Below, piece after piece: positions 27,338-36,799 of a stretch of 64,000 nucleotides of DNA. Position numbers and translations under genes: made by a program. How positions within the stretch are numbered: the first letter of the stretch is position 1; each line of letters begins with the position of its first letter. The notes under the pieces were generated by a model. That model saw only the letters and a list, made by a program, of their open reading frames with translations. It had not been told where the DNA came from and did no database searches. The DNA is from Aeromonas diversa CDC 2478-85 (GTDB lineage: Bacteria > Pseudomonadota > Gammaproteobacteria > Enterobacterales > Aeromonadaceae), in assembly GCF_000819805.1 (NCBI RefSeq), contig NZ_CDCE01000033.1, positions 117,636 to 181,635 on the forward strand. The letters run 5' to 3'.

Positions 27338-28018
27338 TCACTCGCCGTGGGCGTAATAGTGTTGCAGCAGGGTGTGGGTAAAGGGGATCTTGAGGTAGAA
27401 ACCACGGGGGCGCGTCAGGACGGGATCGCCGTCTTGCCCGATGGCCCGGGTGAGTGCCTGTCCGTTGGCCGCCTTGGGGCGTAGCTGTAGCACCTGGCCG
27501 TGGCGGGCGGTGATCTGCTCGACCTGGCCCAGCACTATCATGTCCATCAGCTCTTCCCAATCCTGACGCAGCAGCGCCTCTTCCTCGGGCGAGGGGCGCC
27601 ACAGCAAAGGCATGCCGACACGCCGCTCGGCGACCGGGATCTCGCGGGATCCCTCGACCGGGATCCAGAGCACCTGGGAGAGCTTGTTGCGAATATTGGA
27701 GTGCTCCCATGACAAACCGGTGAGGCCGACCAGAGGAGCAACGCAGACGAAGGTGGTCTCGAGGGGCTTGCCGGCTGGATCGATTGGGATCGTCTTGAGC
27801 TCGACGCCCAGCTCGGGAAAGTCCTGCTCCGGTTTGCTGCCGGCGGTGGCACCCAGATGCCATTCGATGAGCTGACCGACCCATCCCTTGTGGCGTCGCA
27901 GATCCTTGGGGACACGCTGGCCGGCGAGCCCGGCCAGTTCAGCCAGCGGTAGGCCAGCAATCTCGTTGGCTCGGAGCAACAACTGGTCGAGCGAGTGGGG
28001 AGGAAGTGGTGCTTTCAT
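27338..28018 (-). CDS. mutH: DNA mismatch repair endonuclease MutH
   Basis: A 226-residue endonuclease that nicks the unmethylated strand at hemimethylated GATC after MutS/MutL activation. The catalytic triad Asp66, Glu73, Lys75 lies in [13 protein letters not shown], with the E. coli spacing. FLKIP-like [15 protein letters not shown] is near the end. MutH occurs only in bacteria with Dam methylation, so this genome should be Dam-methylated. The gene is divergent from rppH across a 719-base gap, as in E. coli, where that gap holds DARS2. Confidence 0.95.
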   Translation of the reverse strand: MKAPLPPHSLDQLLLRANEIAGLPLAELAGLAGQRVPKDLRRHKGWVGQLIEWHLGATAGSKPEQDFPELGVELKTIPIDPAGKPLETTFVCVAPLVGLTGLSWEHSNIRNKLSQVLWIPVEGSREIPVAERRVGMPLLWRPSPEEEALLRQDWEELMDMIVLGQVEQITARHGQVLQLRPKAANGQALTRAIGQDGDPVLTRPRGFYLKIPFTHTLLQHYYAHGE

Positions 28019-28215
28019 AGGGCGCTATTCTACTCGATCACAGAGATCTTATGGTTGTCTGTTTTTTGTACGGTTATGCCGGTGTCCAATCCTGACTGAC
28101 CCACAGTGCTGTTTTTAGTGTAATTATATGTTTTTTATCGCTTTTTATTATGTTGACTTCATGGCTTTAACGGCTTGTTCAATCACAAACGGCTTGTCCA
28201 AGGGTTGAGCAGACC

Positions 28216-28224
28216 TGTTGCACA
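28216..28224 (+). promoter_or_regulatory. DnaA box, one mismatch
   Basis: TGTTGCACA, one mismatch from TTWTNCACA, 3 bases upstream of the perfect box at 28228 and in the same orientation. Confidence 0.4.
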
Positions 28225-28227
28225 TAC

Positions 28228-28236
28228 TTATCCACA
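28228..28236 (+). promoter_or_regulatory. DnaA box, perfect
   Basis: TTATCCACA, the highest-affinity form, immediately before an A-tract and the hairpin at 28238. Confidence 0.7.
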
Positions 28237-28237
28237 A

Positions 28238-28261
28238 AAAAATGGGATAACTCCCATTTTT
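28238..28261. terminator. Symmetrical hairpin, probable bidirectional terminator inside the DARS2-like region
   Basis: A 10-bp perfect inverted repeat, AAAAATGGGA/TCCCATTTTT, with a TAAC loop. Each arm ends in an A/T run, so it could stop transcription from either side. It begins 2 bases after a perfect DnaA box. A second hairpin, TCTCCG-CCAGA-CGGAGA, lies at about 28269-28285. Confidence 0.5.
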
Positions 28262-28345
28262 CTTCCTCATCTCCGCCAGACGGAGAAAATTTTGTCCTTC
28301 ACGCGCATTTTTACTGCCAAACTGGTCGATAATCTGGGCATCTTT

Positions 28346-28354
28346 TGTGGATAA
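28346..28354 (-). promoter_or_regulatory. DnaA box, perfect, minus strand
   Basis: TGTGGATAA on the plus strand, i.e. TTATCCACA on the minus strand. Confidence 0.7.
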
Positions 28355-28386
28355 AATGAGTTAGAGCGATCTTTGAGCAGGAAAAC

Positions 28387-28395
28387 TTGTTCACA
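28387..28395 (+). promoter_or_regulatory. DnaA box, one mismatch
   Basis: TTGTTCACA, one mismatch (G at position 3) from TTWTNCACA, 32 bases from the perfect minus-strand box and pointing away from it. Confidence 0.45.
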
Positions 28396-28564
28396 GTCCA
28401 TAGGACAGATCCTGCGGGGATCTCGATCCGGCAAAAGGATCCTTTTATTCGGTGTATGATTATGTTTTTAAATGATTTATTATCTGTCTATACGATTTTT
28501 CAAGACACTAGGCCCATCGAGCGGCCGGCGTAGAATCGGGAGCTATACCAAGATATCCCAAGCT

Positions 28565-28573
28565 TTTTCCACA
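28565..28573 (+). promoter_or_regulatory. DnaA box, consensus match
   Basis: TTTTCCACA fits TTWTNCACA fully. A one-mismatch box on the minus strand (TGTTCCACA) lies at 28689-28697. Confidence 0.55.
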
Positions 28574-28737
28574 GAACAGGTGGGAAACTCGGGCGGTGGG
28601 TTACTCGAAAATGTTTATAACTTTGCTTGAAAAGTAAAGTTATCCATGATTCTTCCACTCCGCAGGTGGTTTACCGCCATAAGGCGAATGTGGAACAATC
28701 ATCCTTAAATCAGATTTAGCCTTGTTAAGGTGATCAC

Positions 28738-29265
28738 GTGATAGATGGTGACGGGTTTCGTCCCAATGTCGGCATCGTGATCTGTAACCGTGATGGACAG
28801 GTATTGTGGGCTAAACGCTATGGTCAGCACTCCTGGCAATTTCCCCAGGGGGGCGTCGACGATGGCGAGACCCCGGAGCAGGCCATGTACCGAGAACTCT
28901 ATGAGGAGATCGGTCTCAAGCCGGAAGATGTTACCGTGCTGGCAACCAGCCGGAACTGGCTCAAGTATCGCCTGCCCAAACGCCTGGTTCGCTGGGACAG
29001 TTCACCGGTCTGCATAGGCCAGAAACAGAAGTGGTTTTTGCTCCAGCTCGACAAGAGCAAGGAGTCGCGTATTGAATTTGGCTGTCATGGCCACCCCGAG
29101 TTTGATGATTGGCGTTGGGTGAGTTTCTGGTATCCGGTTCGGCAGGTCGTCTCGTTCAAGCGTGAGGTCTATCGCCGGGTGATGAAGGAGTTTGCGCCTA
29201 TCGCCATGCCGGTCTCGCAGCCGGTGCAACCCAAGAAGGAAAACAGGCGCCACCGCCCCCGTTAA
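28738..29265 (+). CDS. rppH: RNA pyrophosphohydrolase RppH
   Basis: A 175-residue Nudix hydrolase that removes pyrophosphate from mRNA 5' ends and so triggers RNase E decay. The Nudix box is [20 protein letters not shown] with IGL following. The N-terminus [21 protein letters not shown] matches E. coli RppH. The start is a GTG with AAGG 8 bases upstream. The basic C-terminal tail ([10 protein letters not shown]) is typical. It lies 11 bases before ptsP, as in E. coli. Confidence 0.95.
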   Translation: MIDGDGFRPNVGIVICNRDGQVLWAKRYGQHSWQFPQGGVDDGETPEQAMYRELYEEIGLKPEDVTVLATSRNWLKYRLPKRLVRWDSSPVCIGQKQKWFLLQLDKSKESRIEFGCHGHPEFDDWRWVSFWYPVRQVVSFKREVYRRVMKEFAPIAMPVSQPVQPKKENRRHRPR

Positions 29266-29276
29266 GGAGAACACGA

Positions 29277-31550
29277 TTGCTGACCCAGTTGCGCCATATC
29301 GTTGAGAGTATGACGGCGGCTTCCTCCCTCGAGCAGGCCCTGCAGACTCTGGTGCATCTGACCCGCACCGTGATGCAGGTCGACTGCTGCTCTGTCTATG
29401 TGGCCGAGCCGGAGCGGCGCTGCTATCGATTGGCGGCAACCGATGGGTTGGCCGAAGCGGCGGTCGGCAAGGCATTTCTTCCCTTCGATGAAGGGATCGT
29501 GGGGCTGATCGGTCAACGTGAGGAGCTGATCAACCTGGCCGACGCTCCCTCACATCCGGCGTTCAAGCTATTGCCGGATGTGGCGGAAGAGGCGTTTCGT
29601 TCCTTCCTCGGCACGCCGATCATGCATCAGCGCCAGGTGGTTGGCATCCTGGTGGTGCAACAGACCGAGAGCCGCCTCTTCGATGAAGGGGAGGAGTCCT
29701 TTCTGGTCACCCTGGCAGCCCAGCTGGCAGCCCGCATCGCTCATGCCCAGGCGCGCAGCCAGCTTAACCGGACCGATTGGGGCAAGCCCCTGCGCGGGGT
29801 GGCCGGCTCTCCCGGTGTGGCCATAGCGCGAGCCTGGGTCTGGCGACCGCGCAAGGAGCTCTCTGCCATAGTGCCGCGTAAGGCGGAGGAACCTGAGGCT
29901 CAGCTGGGGCGCTTCGATCTGGCCGTAGAGGCGGTCCGCCATGAGCTGGAGGCACTGGCGCTGCGCTTTCGTGAGTCGTCGAGTCAGGACTCGGTGGCGA
30001 TCTTCGATATCTACCTTCACCTGCTGGCCGACCCCAGCTACATCAAGCCTATTCGTCTGCGTATCGAGCAGGAAGGGTGGACGGCCATCAGTGCCGTCAA
30101 ACTGGTGAGCGAGACCCTGATCGGGCGCTTCGGATCGATGCAGGATCCCTATCTGAGGGAGCGGGCCAGCGATATCAAGGATATTGCCCTGCGCCTCATC
30201 AGCCGCCTGGTGCAGGACGAGCCGGAACACCTGACCATCAGCGAGCGGGTGGTGTTGGTGGCGGAGGAGGTGACCGCGACCATATTGGCCGAGGTGCCGC
30301 GCGAGTGTCTGGCCGGCGTGGTCTCCATCAAGGGGTCGAGTAACTCTCACACCGCGATCCTGGCGCGCGCCATGGGCGTGCCCGCCATCATGGGGGTCGA
30401 GTTTCCCCTGGCCGAGATCCATCGCCTCATGCTGGTGGTGGATGGCTACAGCGGCGATCTCTTCGTTGAGCCCAAAGAGCCCATCCTGGCCGAGTATCGT
30501 CAACTGCTCCATGAAGAGCAGGCGCTGGATCAGTTGGTGCACAGCACAGATGGACACCCGTCGGAAACCCTCGATGGGGTCAAGGTCTCCCTGCTGCTTA
30601 ACGCCGGCCTCAGCGCCGATACCGAGATCGCCATCAATGATCTGGCGGATGGGGTGGGGCTCTACCGCACCGAGATCCCCTTCATGCTGCACGACAGCTT
30701 TCCCTCCGAGTGGGAGCAGACGGCGCGCTATCGGGGGATACTCGAGACCTACCGTAACCGGCCGGTCTGCATGCGGACCCTGGATGTGGGGGGTGACAAG
30801 CAGCTTCCCTACTTCCCTATTGTCGAAGAGAACCCGTTCTTGGGCTGGCGCGGCATTCGCCTGACCCTGGATCACCCCGAACTCTTTCTGGTGCAGCTCA
30901 AGGCGATGCTGCGTGCCAGCGAGGGGCTCGACAATCTGGCCATCATGCTGCCCATGATCAGCAGTGTGGGCGAGATCCGCGCCGCACGGCGGCTGCTCGA
31001 TCAGGCCTGGAACGAGGTGTCTCAGGAGGTTGGCGCCCGCGGCGCCGAGATCCGCTATCCTGCACTCGGGGTGATGATAGAGGTGCCCTCGGCCCTCTAC
31101 ATCCTGTCCGAGATGGCTCCGCTCATCGATTTCTGGTCGGTCGGCTCTAACGACCTGACTCAATACTTGCTCGCGGTCGATCGTAACAACGCCCGGGTCG
31201 CCAGCATCTATGACTCCTTCCATCCGGCGGTGATCCGGGCCCTGCAACTGCTGGTCGATACGGCCCGTCGCTATGGCAAGCCGGTCTCGGTGTGTGGTGA
31301 ATTGGCCGGCGAACCTATCGGTGTCTTGGTATTGCTGGCCATGGGATATCGGCGCTTCAGTATGAACACCCGCAATATCCCGCGCATCAAATATGTGCTG
31401 CGCAACACCTCTCTGGATGAACTGGTGCCACTGCTGGCGGAGGGGCTCAGGAGCGACTCACCCCATGCCCTGCGTGGGCTCTTCTCTCGCTATCTGGAAG
31501 AGCGTGGCATGGGCGGCTTTCTGCGGGCCGGCCACAAGGTGACGGCCTAA
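29277..31550 (+). CDS. ptsP: Phosphoenolpyruvate-protein phosphotransferase PtsP (EI-Ntr)
   Basis: A 757-residue first enzyme of the nitrogen PTS. It has an N-terminal GAF domain (~1-150), which in E. coli senses glutamine, then the EI phospho-histidine domain with active His ~358 in SNSHTAILARAMG, and the PEP-binding barrel (LLNAGLSADTE; GLYRTEIPFML; GGDKQLPYFP; VGSNDLTQYLLAVDR; the catalytic Cys in VCGELAG). It phosphorylates NPr, whose gene is not here. The start is a TTG with AAGGAGAACACGA upstream, giving the same N-terminus as E. coli PtsP. Confidence 0.95.
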   Translation: MLTQLRHIVESMTAASSLEQALQTLVHLTRTVMQVDCCSVYVAEPERRCYRLAATDGLAEAAVGKAFLPFDEGIVGLIGQREELINLADAPSHPAFKLLPDVAEEAFRSFLGTPIMHQRQVVGILVVQQTESRLFDEGEESFLVTLAAQLAARIAHAQARSQLNRTDWGKPLRGVAGSPGVAIARAWVWRPRKELSAIVPRKAEEPEAQLGRFDLAVEAVRHELEALALRFRESSSQDSVAIFDIYLHLLADPSYIKPIRLRIEQEGWTAISAVKLVSETLIGRFGSMQDPYLRERASDIKDIALRLISRLVQDEPEHLTISERVVLVAEEVTATILAEVPRECLAGVVSIKGSSNSHTAILARAMGVPAIMGVEFPLAEIHRLMLVVDGYSGDLFVEPKEPILAEYRQLLHEEQALDQLVHSTDGHPSETLDGVKVSLLLNAGLSADTEIAINDLADGVGLYRTEIPFMLHDSFPSEWEQTARYRGILETYRNRPVCMRTLDVGGDKQLPYFPIVEENPFLGWRGIRLTLDHPELFLVQLKAMLRASEGLDNLAIMLPMISSVGEIRAARRLLDQAWNEVSQEVGARGAEIRYPALGVMIEVPSALYILSEMAPLIDFWSVGSNDLTQYLLAVDRNNARVASIYDSFHPAVIRALQLLVDTARRYGKPVSVCGELAGEPIGVLVLLAMGYRRFSMNTRNIPRIKYVLRNTSLDELVPLLAEGLRSDSPHALRGLFSRYLEERGMGGFLRAGHKVTA

Positions 31551-31640
31551 TCAATCATCTCTGGATTGGCCTGTATGGTTGCCCGATGTGGGGAATGATA
31601 GGACAATGCGGCTCTTCAATTTCACGTGACAGAGTCTCCT

Positions 31641-32468
31641 ATGCAAGTGCAAGACGGATATTGGGTATTCCCACAGTTTGATCCTGTGGCCTTCGCCCTG
31701 GGACCGCTCCAGGTTCGTTGGTACGGTCTGATGTACCTGTTCGGTTTCGCCTTCGCCATGTGGCTGGCGGGCCGCCGTGCCGATCAACCGGGCAGTGGCT
31801 GGACTCGCGATGAGGTCTCCGATCTGCTGTTCTACGGTTTTCTCGGCGTGATCCTGGGTGGGCGAGTCGGGTACGTGCTCTTCTATAATTTCGACCTGTT
31901 CCTGGCCGATCCCCTCTACCTGTTCAAGGTGTGGACCGGCGGTATGTCGTTCCACGGTGGCCTCATCGGTGTCATTACCGCCATGGTCTGGTTTGCCCAC
32001 AAGACCAAACGCCACTTCTTCACCGTGGCCGATTTTGTCGCGCCGCTGGTGCCCTTCGGCTTGGGAGTCGGCCGCCTCGGTAACTTCCTTAACGGTGAGC
32101 TGTGGGGGCGCGTGACCGATGTGCCCTGGGCCATGATCTTCCCCGAGGCCGGCATTGAGCCGCGCCATCCTTCCCAGCTCTATCAGTTTGCCCTGGAGGG
32201 GGTGGTGCTGTTTATCGTTCTTAACCTCTTCTGGCGCAAGCATCCTCCGCGCGGGGCCATCTCTGGCATGTTCCTGCTCTGTTATGGCCTGTTCCGCTTC
32301 ATCGTGGAGTTCGTGCGCCAGCCCGACAGCCAGCTCGGCCTCTATTTTAACGAGATCAGCATGGGGCAGATCCTGTCCACTCCCATGATCCTGGCAGGCT
32401 TACTGATGATCTGGGTCGCCTATCGCAAACCGGCGCTGTTTGGCGTCAAGGCGGAGGGGACAAAATGA
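31641..32468 (+). CDS. lgt: Prolipoprotein diacylglyceryl transferase Lgt
   Basis: A 275-residue inner-membrane enzyme with about seven hydrophobic segments. It transfers diacylglycerol from phosphatidylglycerol to the lipobox cysteine, the first step of lipoprotein maturation. Signature blocks are [12 protein letters not shown] and [15 protein letters not shown], with the essential His and Arg, then RHPSQLYQ. I chose the ATG at 31641 ([15 protein letters not shown]) by alignment with E. coli; a GTG five codons upstream is also in frame. It overlaps thyA by 4 bases, as in E. coli. Confidence 0.95.
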   Translation: MQVQDGYWVFPQFDPVAFALGPLQVRWYGLMYLFGFAFAMWLAGRRADQPGSGWTRDEVSDLLFYGFLGVILGGRVGYVLFYNFDLFLADPLYLFKVWTGGMSFHGGLIGVITAMVWFAHKTKRHFFTVADFVAPLVPFGLGVGRLGNFLNGELWGRVTDVPWAMIFPEAGIEPRHPSQLYQFALEGVVLFIVLNLFWRKHPPRGAISGMFLLCYGLFRFIVEFVRQPDSQLGLYFNEISMGQILSTPMILAGLLMIWVAYRKPALFGVKAEGTK

Positions 32469-33259
32469 AGGTCTATCAGGAGCTGATGCGCCAGATCCTG
32501 GCCGAGGGGACTGACAAGTCGGATCGCACCGGTACCGGTACGCGATCCATCTTCGGTCATCAGATGCGCTTCAATCTGGCCGACGGTTTCCCGTTGGTTA
32601 CCACCAAGAAGTGCCATCTGCGTTCCATCATCCATGAGTTGCTCTGGTTCCTGCAGGGGGAGACCAACATCGCCTACCTCAAGGAGAACGGGGTCACCAT
32701 TTGGGACGAGTGGGCCGATGAGAACGGCGATCTGGGGCCGGTGTACGGTGCGCAGTGGCGCTCCTGGCCAACCCGGGATGGTGGCGTGGTCGATCAGATC
32801 CAGAAGGCGGTGGACGATATCCGCAACAATCCGGATTCGCGTCGCATCATCGTCTCGGCCTGGAATGTGGGTGAACTCGACAAGATGGCGCTGGCCCCTT
32901 GCCACGCCTTCTTCCAGTTCTACGTGGCGGACGGCAAGCTCTCCTGCCAACTCTACCAGCGTAGCTGCGACGTCTTCCTCGGCTTGCCGTTCAACATCGC
33001 CAGTTATGCCCTGTTGACCCATATGATGGCCCAGCAGTGCGATCTGGAGGTCGGTGACTTCGTCTGGACCGGCGGTGATGTGCATCTCTACTCCAACCAT
33101 ATGGAGCAGACCGCCCTGCAACTGAGCCGTGAGCCTCGCCCGCTGCCCACCCTGGTCATCAAGCGCAAGCCAGAGTCGATTTTCGACTATCGATTCGATG
33201 ATTTTGAGATAGTGGGCTATGACCCTTATCCCGGGATCAAGGCTCCCGTGGCCGTTTGA
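32465..33259 (+). CDS. thyA: Thymidylate synthase ThyA
   Basis: A 264-residue homodimeric enzyme that methylates dUMP to dTMP with methylene-tetrahydrofolate. The nucleophile Cys146 lies in [11 protein letters not shown], and the phosphate-binding [11 protein letters not shown] and [18 protein letters not shown] are intact. Length and Cys number equal those of the E. coli protein. The ATG overlaps the lgt stop (ATGA). The C-terminus PVAV keeps the flexible tail that closes over the active site. Confidence 0.97.
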   Translation: MKVYQELMRQILAEGTDKSDRTGTGTRSIFGHQMRFNLADGFPLVTTKKCHLRSIIHELLWFLQGETNIAYLKENGVTIWDEWADENGDLGPVYGAQWRSWPTRDGGVVDQIQKAVDDIRNNPDSRRIIVSAWNVGELDKMALAPCHAFFQFYVADGKLSCQLYQRSCDVFLGLPFNIASYALLTHMMAQQCDLEVGDFVWTGGDVHLYSNHMEQTALQLSREPRPLPTLVIKRKPESIFDYRFDDFEIVGYDPYPGIKAPVAV

Positions 33260-33263
33260 AAAG

Positions 33264-33290
33264 AGGCGCCGAAGGGCGCCTTAATTGTTT
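33264..33290 (+). terminator. Terminator after thyA
   Basis: AGGCGCC/GGCGCCT stem with GAAG loop, followed by TAATTGTTT. The T-tract is interrupted. Confidence 0.55.
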
Positions 33291-33425
33291 ATAGCCTCTT
33301 CATTTTTCCATTTTTAACGGTATTAACCTCGGTTTTTCCGAGTATAAAGGTAGTTAGAATCGATTTTTAAAGGGGGAAAGCCTTAACTAGACTGGAGAAA
33401 TCAAGCACAACGAGGTTTCAACGAA

Positions 33426-34613
33426 ATGAGCGAAATGGTCAAAAGGTTTCTGCGGCTGGAGTCTGCATCGGGGATCATTCTGATCCTGTCGGCTGCCCTG
33501 GCGATGCTGCTGGCCAACACCTCATGGTCAGTCGGTTATCAGGCATTTCTGGATACACCGGTGCAGGTTCGTATCGCAGCCCTGGATATCAACAAGCCGC
33601 TGCTGCTTTGGATCAACGATGGGTTCATGGCCATCTTCTTCTTGCTGGTCGGTCTCGAGGTAAAGCGCGAGATGCTCGAAGGGGCACTGTCGACCCGTGA
33701 GCAGGCCACGTTTCCGGCCATCGCTGCTCTGGGGGGCATGTTGGCGCCTGCCCTGATCTACACCTTCTTCAACTACACCGACGAGATCGCTCGCGCCGGT
33801 TGGGCTATCCCGGCGGCAACCGACATCGCCTTTGCCCTCGGCGTCATGGCCCTGCTCGGCAAGCGCGTTCCGCTGAGCCTTAAAGTCTTTCTGTTGGCAC
33901 TGGCCATCATGGACGACCTGGGGGTCATCGTCATCATCGCCCTCTTCTATACCAGCCAGCTCTCGACCATGGCGCTCGGTGTCGCCCTGGTGGCGGTCGG
34001 CGTGCTGTGGTGGATGAATCGACGTGGTGTCGACCGTATCTCTGCTTACATGCTGGTCGGCCTGGTGCTCTGGGTTGCCGTGCTCAAATCCGGTGTGCAT
34101 GCCACCTTGGCGGGTGTGGTGGTGGGCTTCATGATCCCCATCAAGGGCGTGCGTCATGAGTCTCCCCTCAAGCACCTCGAGCACGCGCTGCACCCCTGGT
34201 CTGCCTATCTGATCCTGCCGCTGTTTGCCTTTGCCAATGCCGGGGTGTCGCTGGCGGGGATTGGCCTGGCCGACATGCTCAACCCGGTGCCGCTTGGCAT
34301 CATGTTGGGGCTGTTCATCGGCAAGCCGCTGGGTGTGTTCACCATCAGCTGGTTGGCTGTCAAAGCCGGGATTGCCAAGATGCCAGATGGCATCAACTTC
34401 CGACACATCTTCGCCGTCAGCATCCTGTGCGGGATCGGGTTCACCATGTCCATGTTTATTGCCTCGCTGGCCTTCGAGCACGGTGGCCTGGACTATGGTA
34501 ACTACTCTCGCCTCGGCATCCTGAGCGGCTCAACCCTGGCGGCCATCGTGGGGTATCTTGCCCTGCGCTGGGCCCTGCTACAGAACAAGCCAACGCAAGG
34601 AGACGAGAGATGA
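33426..34613 (+). CDS. nhaA: Sodium/proton antiporter NhaA
   Basis: A 395-residue inner-membrane antiporter exchanging two protons for one sodium. The ion site Asp163-Asp164 is in [10 protein letters not shown] and Asp133 in [11 protein letters not shown], all with E. coli numbering. Twelve hydrophobic segments are expected, and the pH-sensing region (around [12 protein letters not shown]) is present. The 166-base upstream region is AT-rich with a small hairpin (CTCGG-TTTTT-CCGAG near 33329-33343). A LysR gene of the nhaR type follows after one small gene. Confidence 0.95.
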   Translation: MSEMVKRFLRLESASGIILILSAALAMLLANTSWSVGYQAFLDTPVQVRIAALDINKPLLLWINDGFMAIFFLLVGLEVKREMLEGALSTREQATFPAIAALGGMLAPALIYTFFNYTDEIARAGWAIPAATDIAFALGVMALLGKRVPLSLKVFLLALAIMDDLGVIVIIALFYTSQLSTMALGVALVAVGVLWWMNRRGVDRISAYMLVGLVLWVAVLKSGVHATLAGVVVGFMIPIKGVRHESPLKHLEHALHPWSAYLILPLFAFANAGVSLAGIGLADMLNPVPLGIMLGLFIGKPLGVFTISWLAVKAGIAKMPDGINFRHIFAVSILCGIGFTMSMFIASLAFEHGGLDYGNYSRLGILSGSTLAAIVGYLALRWALLQNKPTQGDER

Positions 34614-35020
34614 GAACCTTTTGGATGATGAGCGTGCTGCTTTCCGGATCGGTATGGGCACAGGGAGAGGGGATCGAGGCGTGCAAGAGCGAGGCGTCCT
34701 CCCCCGCGTGTGCCACCTACCTCAACGGGGTTGTCGACAGCGCCCTCATGATGGGCGACCGGCAGGCGCGTGCCACCTTCGGTGAGACGTTTGGCGAGCG
34801 GGCCCTCAGCAGTCGGGTCGGTGAGCGTATCAAGCAGACCGGGCGCAGCAGCTGTCGCCATGGCCGGCCCGATCCTTTTCATCTTAAAGGGGTGCTCAGG
34901 GAGGAGTTCGCCGCCGGCAAGGTTGACTCGACCAGCGACATGTACGACATTCTGGCCGCAGAGATGAGCTGCCCCGGCAGGCAGCGCACAGCGGAACCAA
35001 AACTGGATGTCACACCTTAA
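34610..35020 (+). CDS. Small exported cysteine-containing protein between nhaA and nhaR
   Basis: A 136-residue protein with a signal peptide ([18 protein letters not shown]) and four cysteines (25, 34, 82, 121), fitting two disulfides in the periplasm. Its start overlaps the nhaA stop by 4 bases and its end overlaps nhaR by 14, so all three should be co-transcribed. The pattern C-x8-C followed by [13 protein letters not shown] faintly recalls Rap1a/Tai-type immunity proteins, but no effector gene is near, so I do not name it. Confidence 0.65.
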   Translation: MRTFWMMSVLLSGSVWAQGEGIEACKSEASSPACATYLNGVVDSALMMGDRQARATFGETFGERALSSRVGERIKQTGRSSCRHGRPDPFHLKGVLREEFAAGKVDSTSDMYDILAAEMSCPGRQRTAEPKLDVTP

Positions 35021-35939
35021 CTACAACCACCTCTATTATTTCTGGATGACCCAGAAGAAGGGCTCTGTCACCCAAGCGGCAGAGGCCCTTTTTTTGACCC
35101 CCCAGACCGTCACCGGCCAGATCAAGCAGCTCGAGCAGCGTCTTGGTGGCAAGCTGTTCAAACGCAAGGGGCGCTCTCTGGAGGCAACCGAGCTGGGTCA
35201 GCTGGTCTATCGCTATGCGGATCGTATGTTCAGCCTCTCCTATGAGATGCTCGACATCGTCAATTATCGTAAAGAGAACCAACTCCTGTTCGATGTGGGG
35301 ATCGCCGACGCCCTCTCCAAACGGCTGGCCAGTCGGGTCCTGCTCTCCGTCATTCCCAATGATGGCTCTATCCATCTGCGCTGCTTCGAGTCGACTCACG
35401 AGCTGCTGCTCGAGCAGTTGAGCGAGCACAAGCTCGACATGATCCTCTCCGATTGTCCGGTGGACTCCGCCCAGCATGCGGGGCTGCTTTCCAAGCGTCT
35501 CGGTGGCTGTGGGGTGAGCTTCTTCTGCAAGGCTCCCTTGCCGGAGCGCCCCTTCCCTGCCTGCCTCGAAGAGCGGAAGTTGTTGATCCTTGGCCGTCGT
35601 ACCGCCATGGGACGTCAGCTGACCCAGTGGTTTGAAGAGCAGGGGGTGACGCCCAATATACTGGGGGAGTTTGACGACGCGGCCTTGATGAAGGCTTTTG
35701 GCTTCTTCAATCAGGGTATCTTCATGGCCCCCTCTATCTATCGGGAGGAGATCCTGGAGAGTGAGGGAGTGGTGTTGCTGGGGGAAACCCAGGATCTGAA
35801 GGAGGAGTATTACGTCATCTTCGCCGAACGGATGATCCAGCATCCTGCGGTGAAGCGCATCTGCGAGAGCGACTTCTCTCCCTTGTTCACCGAGAGCGAA
35901 AACCTCAACAACCTCTCACCGTTCGCGACCGGATTTTAA
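35007..35939 (+). CDS. nhaR: LysR-family regulator NhaR
   Basis: A 310-residue LysR-type activator. The N-terminal helix-turn-helix ([20 protein letters not shown], then [20 protein letters not shown]) matches NhaR closely, and the C-terminal effector domain is complete ([35 protein letters not shown]). In E. coli NhaR responds to sodium and activates nhaA. Here it is separated from nhaA by one small gene, within the same probable operon. Confidence 0.92.
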   Translation: MSHLNYNHLYYFWMTQKKGSVTQAAEALFLTPQTVTGQIKQLEQRLGGKLFKRKGRSLEATELGQLVYRYADRMFSLSYEMLDIVNYRKENQLLFDVGIADALSKRLASRVLLSVIPNDGSIHLRCFESTHELLLEQLSEHKLDMILSDCPVDSAQHAGLLSKRLGGCGVSFFCKAPLPERPFPACLEERKLLILGRRTAMGRQLTQWFEEQGVTPNILGEFDDAALMKAFGFFNQGIFMAPSIYREEILESEGVVLLGETQDLKEEYYVIFAERMIQHPAVKRICESDFSPLFTESENLNNLSPFATGF

Positions 35940-35991
35940 AAACGGCTCACTCCCAGTATGATACAACCCTTTCATCTATCGGAGAGCGGTC

Positions 35992-36294
35992 ATGGAACTC
36001 GAGCAGATGGAGGCGAATGCGGCCCGCGCTGTTGCCCTGCTCAAGGCGCTGGCAAACGAGCGTCGGCTCTTTATCCTGTGTCATCTACTGGATCGGGAGC
36101 TGTCGGTCGGTGAGCTCAACTCCATACTGGGTTTAAGCCAATCGGCCTTGTCGCAGCATCTGGCTGTGTTGCGTCGAGATGGGTTGGTGGGGACGAGAAA
36201 ACAGGCGCAGACTGTCTACTATTCTCTCAACAGTCGCGAGGTGCGGGAGGTGATAGCGTTACTCCATCGCCTCTACTGCAGCGAAGGGCAATAA
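35992..36294 (+). CDS. hlyU: ArsR/SmtB-family regulator HlyU
   Basis: A 100-residue winged-helix regulator very like Vibrio HlyU: RAVALLKALANERRLFILCH, then RELSVGELNSILGLSQSALS (next QHLAVLRRDGLV) and a C-terminal LLHRLYC. Two cysteines (30 and 96) match those of HlyU, where they form a redox switch. The metal-binding CxC of true ArsR is absent. In Vibrio HlyU relieves silencing of haemolysin and RTX genes; none of those is in this window, so targets here are unknown. CGGAGAGCGGTC precedes the ATG. Confidence 0.85.
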   Translation: MELEQMEANAARAVALLKALANERRLFILCHLLDRELSVGELNSILGLSQSALSQHLAVLRRDGLVGTRKQAQTVYYSLNSREVREVIALLHRLYCSEGQ

Positions 36295-36320
36295 AAAACC
36301 GGCATTTCTGCCGGTTTTTT
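36293..36320. terminator. Bidirectional terminator between hlyU and rpsT
   Basis: AAAAAACCGGCA and TGCCGGTTTTTT with TTTC loop: a perfect 12-bp inverted repeat serving both convergent genes. Confidence 0.9.
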
Positions 36321-36346
36321 CGTTCGATCGAACTTCGAGGCGTAGA

Positions 36347-36610
36347 TTAGGCCAGAGCCTTGATCTGAGCAGCCAGACGGCTCTTGTGACGAGCAGCCTT
36401 GTTCTTGTGGATCAGACCCTTGGTGGCCATGCGGTCCAGGATCGGCTGAGCCTTCTCGAAAGCGGCAACTGCGGCAGCCTTGTCACCGGAAGCGATAGCA
36501 GCGATCACTTTCTTGACGTAGGTGCGGGTCATGGAACGACGGCTGGCATTGTGCTGACGACGTTTCTCTGCCTGAATCGCGCGCTTCTTAGCAGATTTGA
36601 TGTTAGCCAA
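36347..36610 (-). CDS. rpsT: Ribosomal protein S20
   Basis: An 87-residue basic helical 30S protein. It opens [20 protein letters not shown], followed by [15 protein letters not shown], and ends [19 protein letters not shown]. Length equals that of E. coli S20. Codon usage is of the highly expressed type. It is divergent from murJ, as in E. coli and Vibrio. Confidence 0.97.
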   Translation of the reverse strand: MANIKSAKKRAIQAEKRRQHNASRRSMTRTYVKKVIAAIASGDKAAAVAAFEKAQPILDRMATKGLIHKNKAARHKSRLAAQIKALA

Positions 36611-36799
36611 GTTAAACTCCTAAAACTGTCTTAGCGAGTGTATTGCAAAGGCCGAGGAATATGCCTCTGCAACCACATTTTGTCAAACAATTTGTGCAAA
36701 TAAGCACCGACCCCCGATGGTGTGTCAGCGGGCGTGCGGGTAAACTGTCGGCCGATTCTATCAGCATTCATTTCTTTCTGACAGTTCCCGAGGCCTTCC

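Larger units (their letters stand above)
28019..28737. promoter_or_regulatory. DARS2-like DnaA-reactivating locus (mutH-rppH intergenic region)
   Basis: A 719-base gap with no credible gene. It is AT-rich compared with its neighbours and contains three exact TTWTNCACA DnaA boxes plus one-mismatch boxes on both strands, listed separately. Several GATC sites lie at both ends. In E. coli the mutH-rppH (ygdP) gap is DARS2, which converts ADP-DnaA to ATP-DnaA with IHF and Fis and so times initiation. The position and DnaA-box content support a homologous element. It is not oriC, which lies near mnmG in this group. I could not place IHF or Fis sites with confidence. The gap must also hold the mutH and rppH promoters. 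Confidence 0.7.

Noticed and set aside
28019..28737. Chromosomal origin oriC
   Set aside because: DnaA boxes and GATC sites are present, but oriC in this group lies by mnmG/mioC. Neighbours mutH and rppH fit DARS2, and there is no clear AT-rich 13-mer array next to the boxes.
34610..35020. Rap1a/Tai-type immunity protein assignment
   Set aside because: The two N-terminal cysteines and following helix faintly fit, but there is no effector or secretion gene nearby and the likeness is too weak to name.
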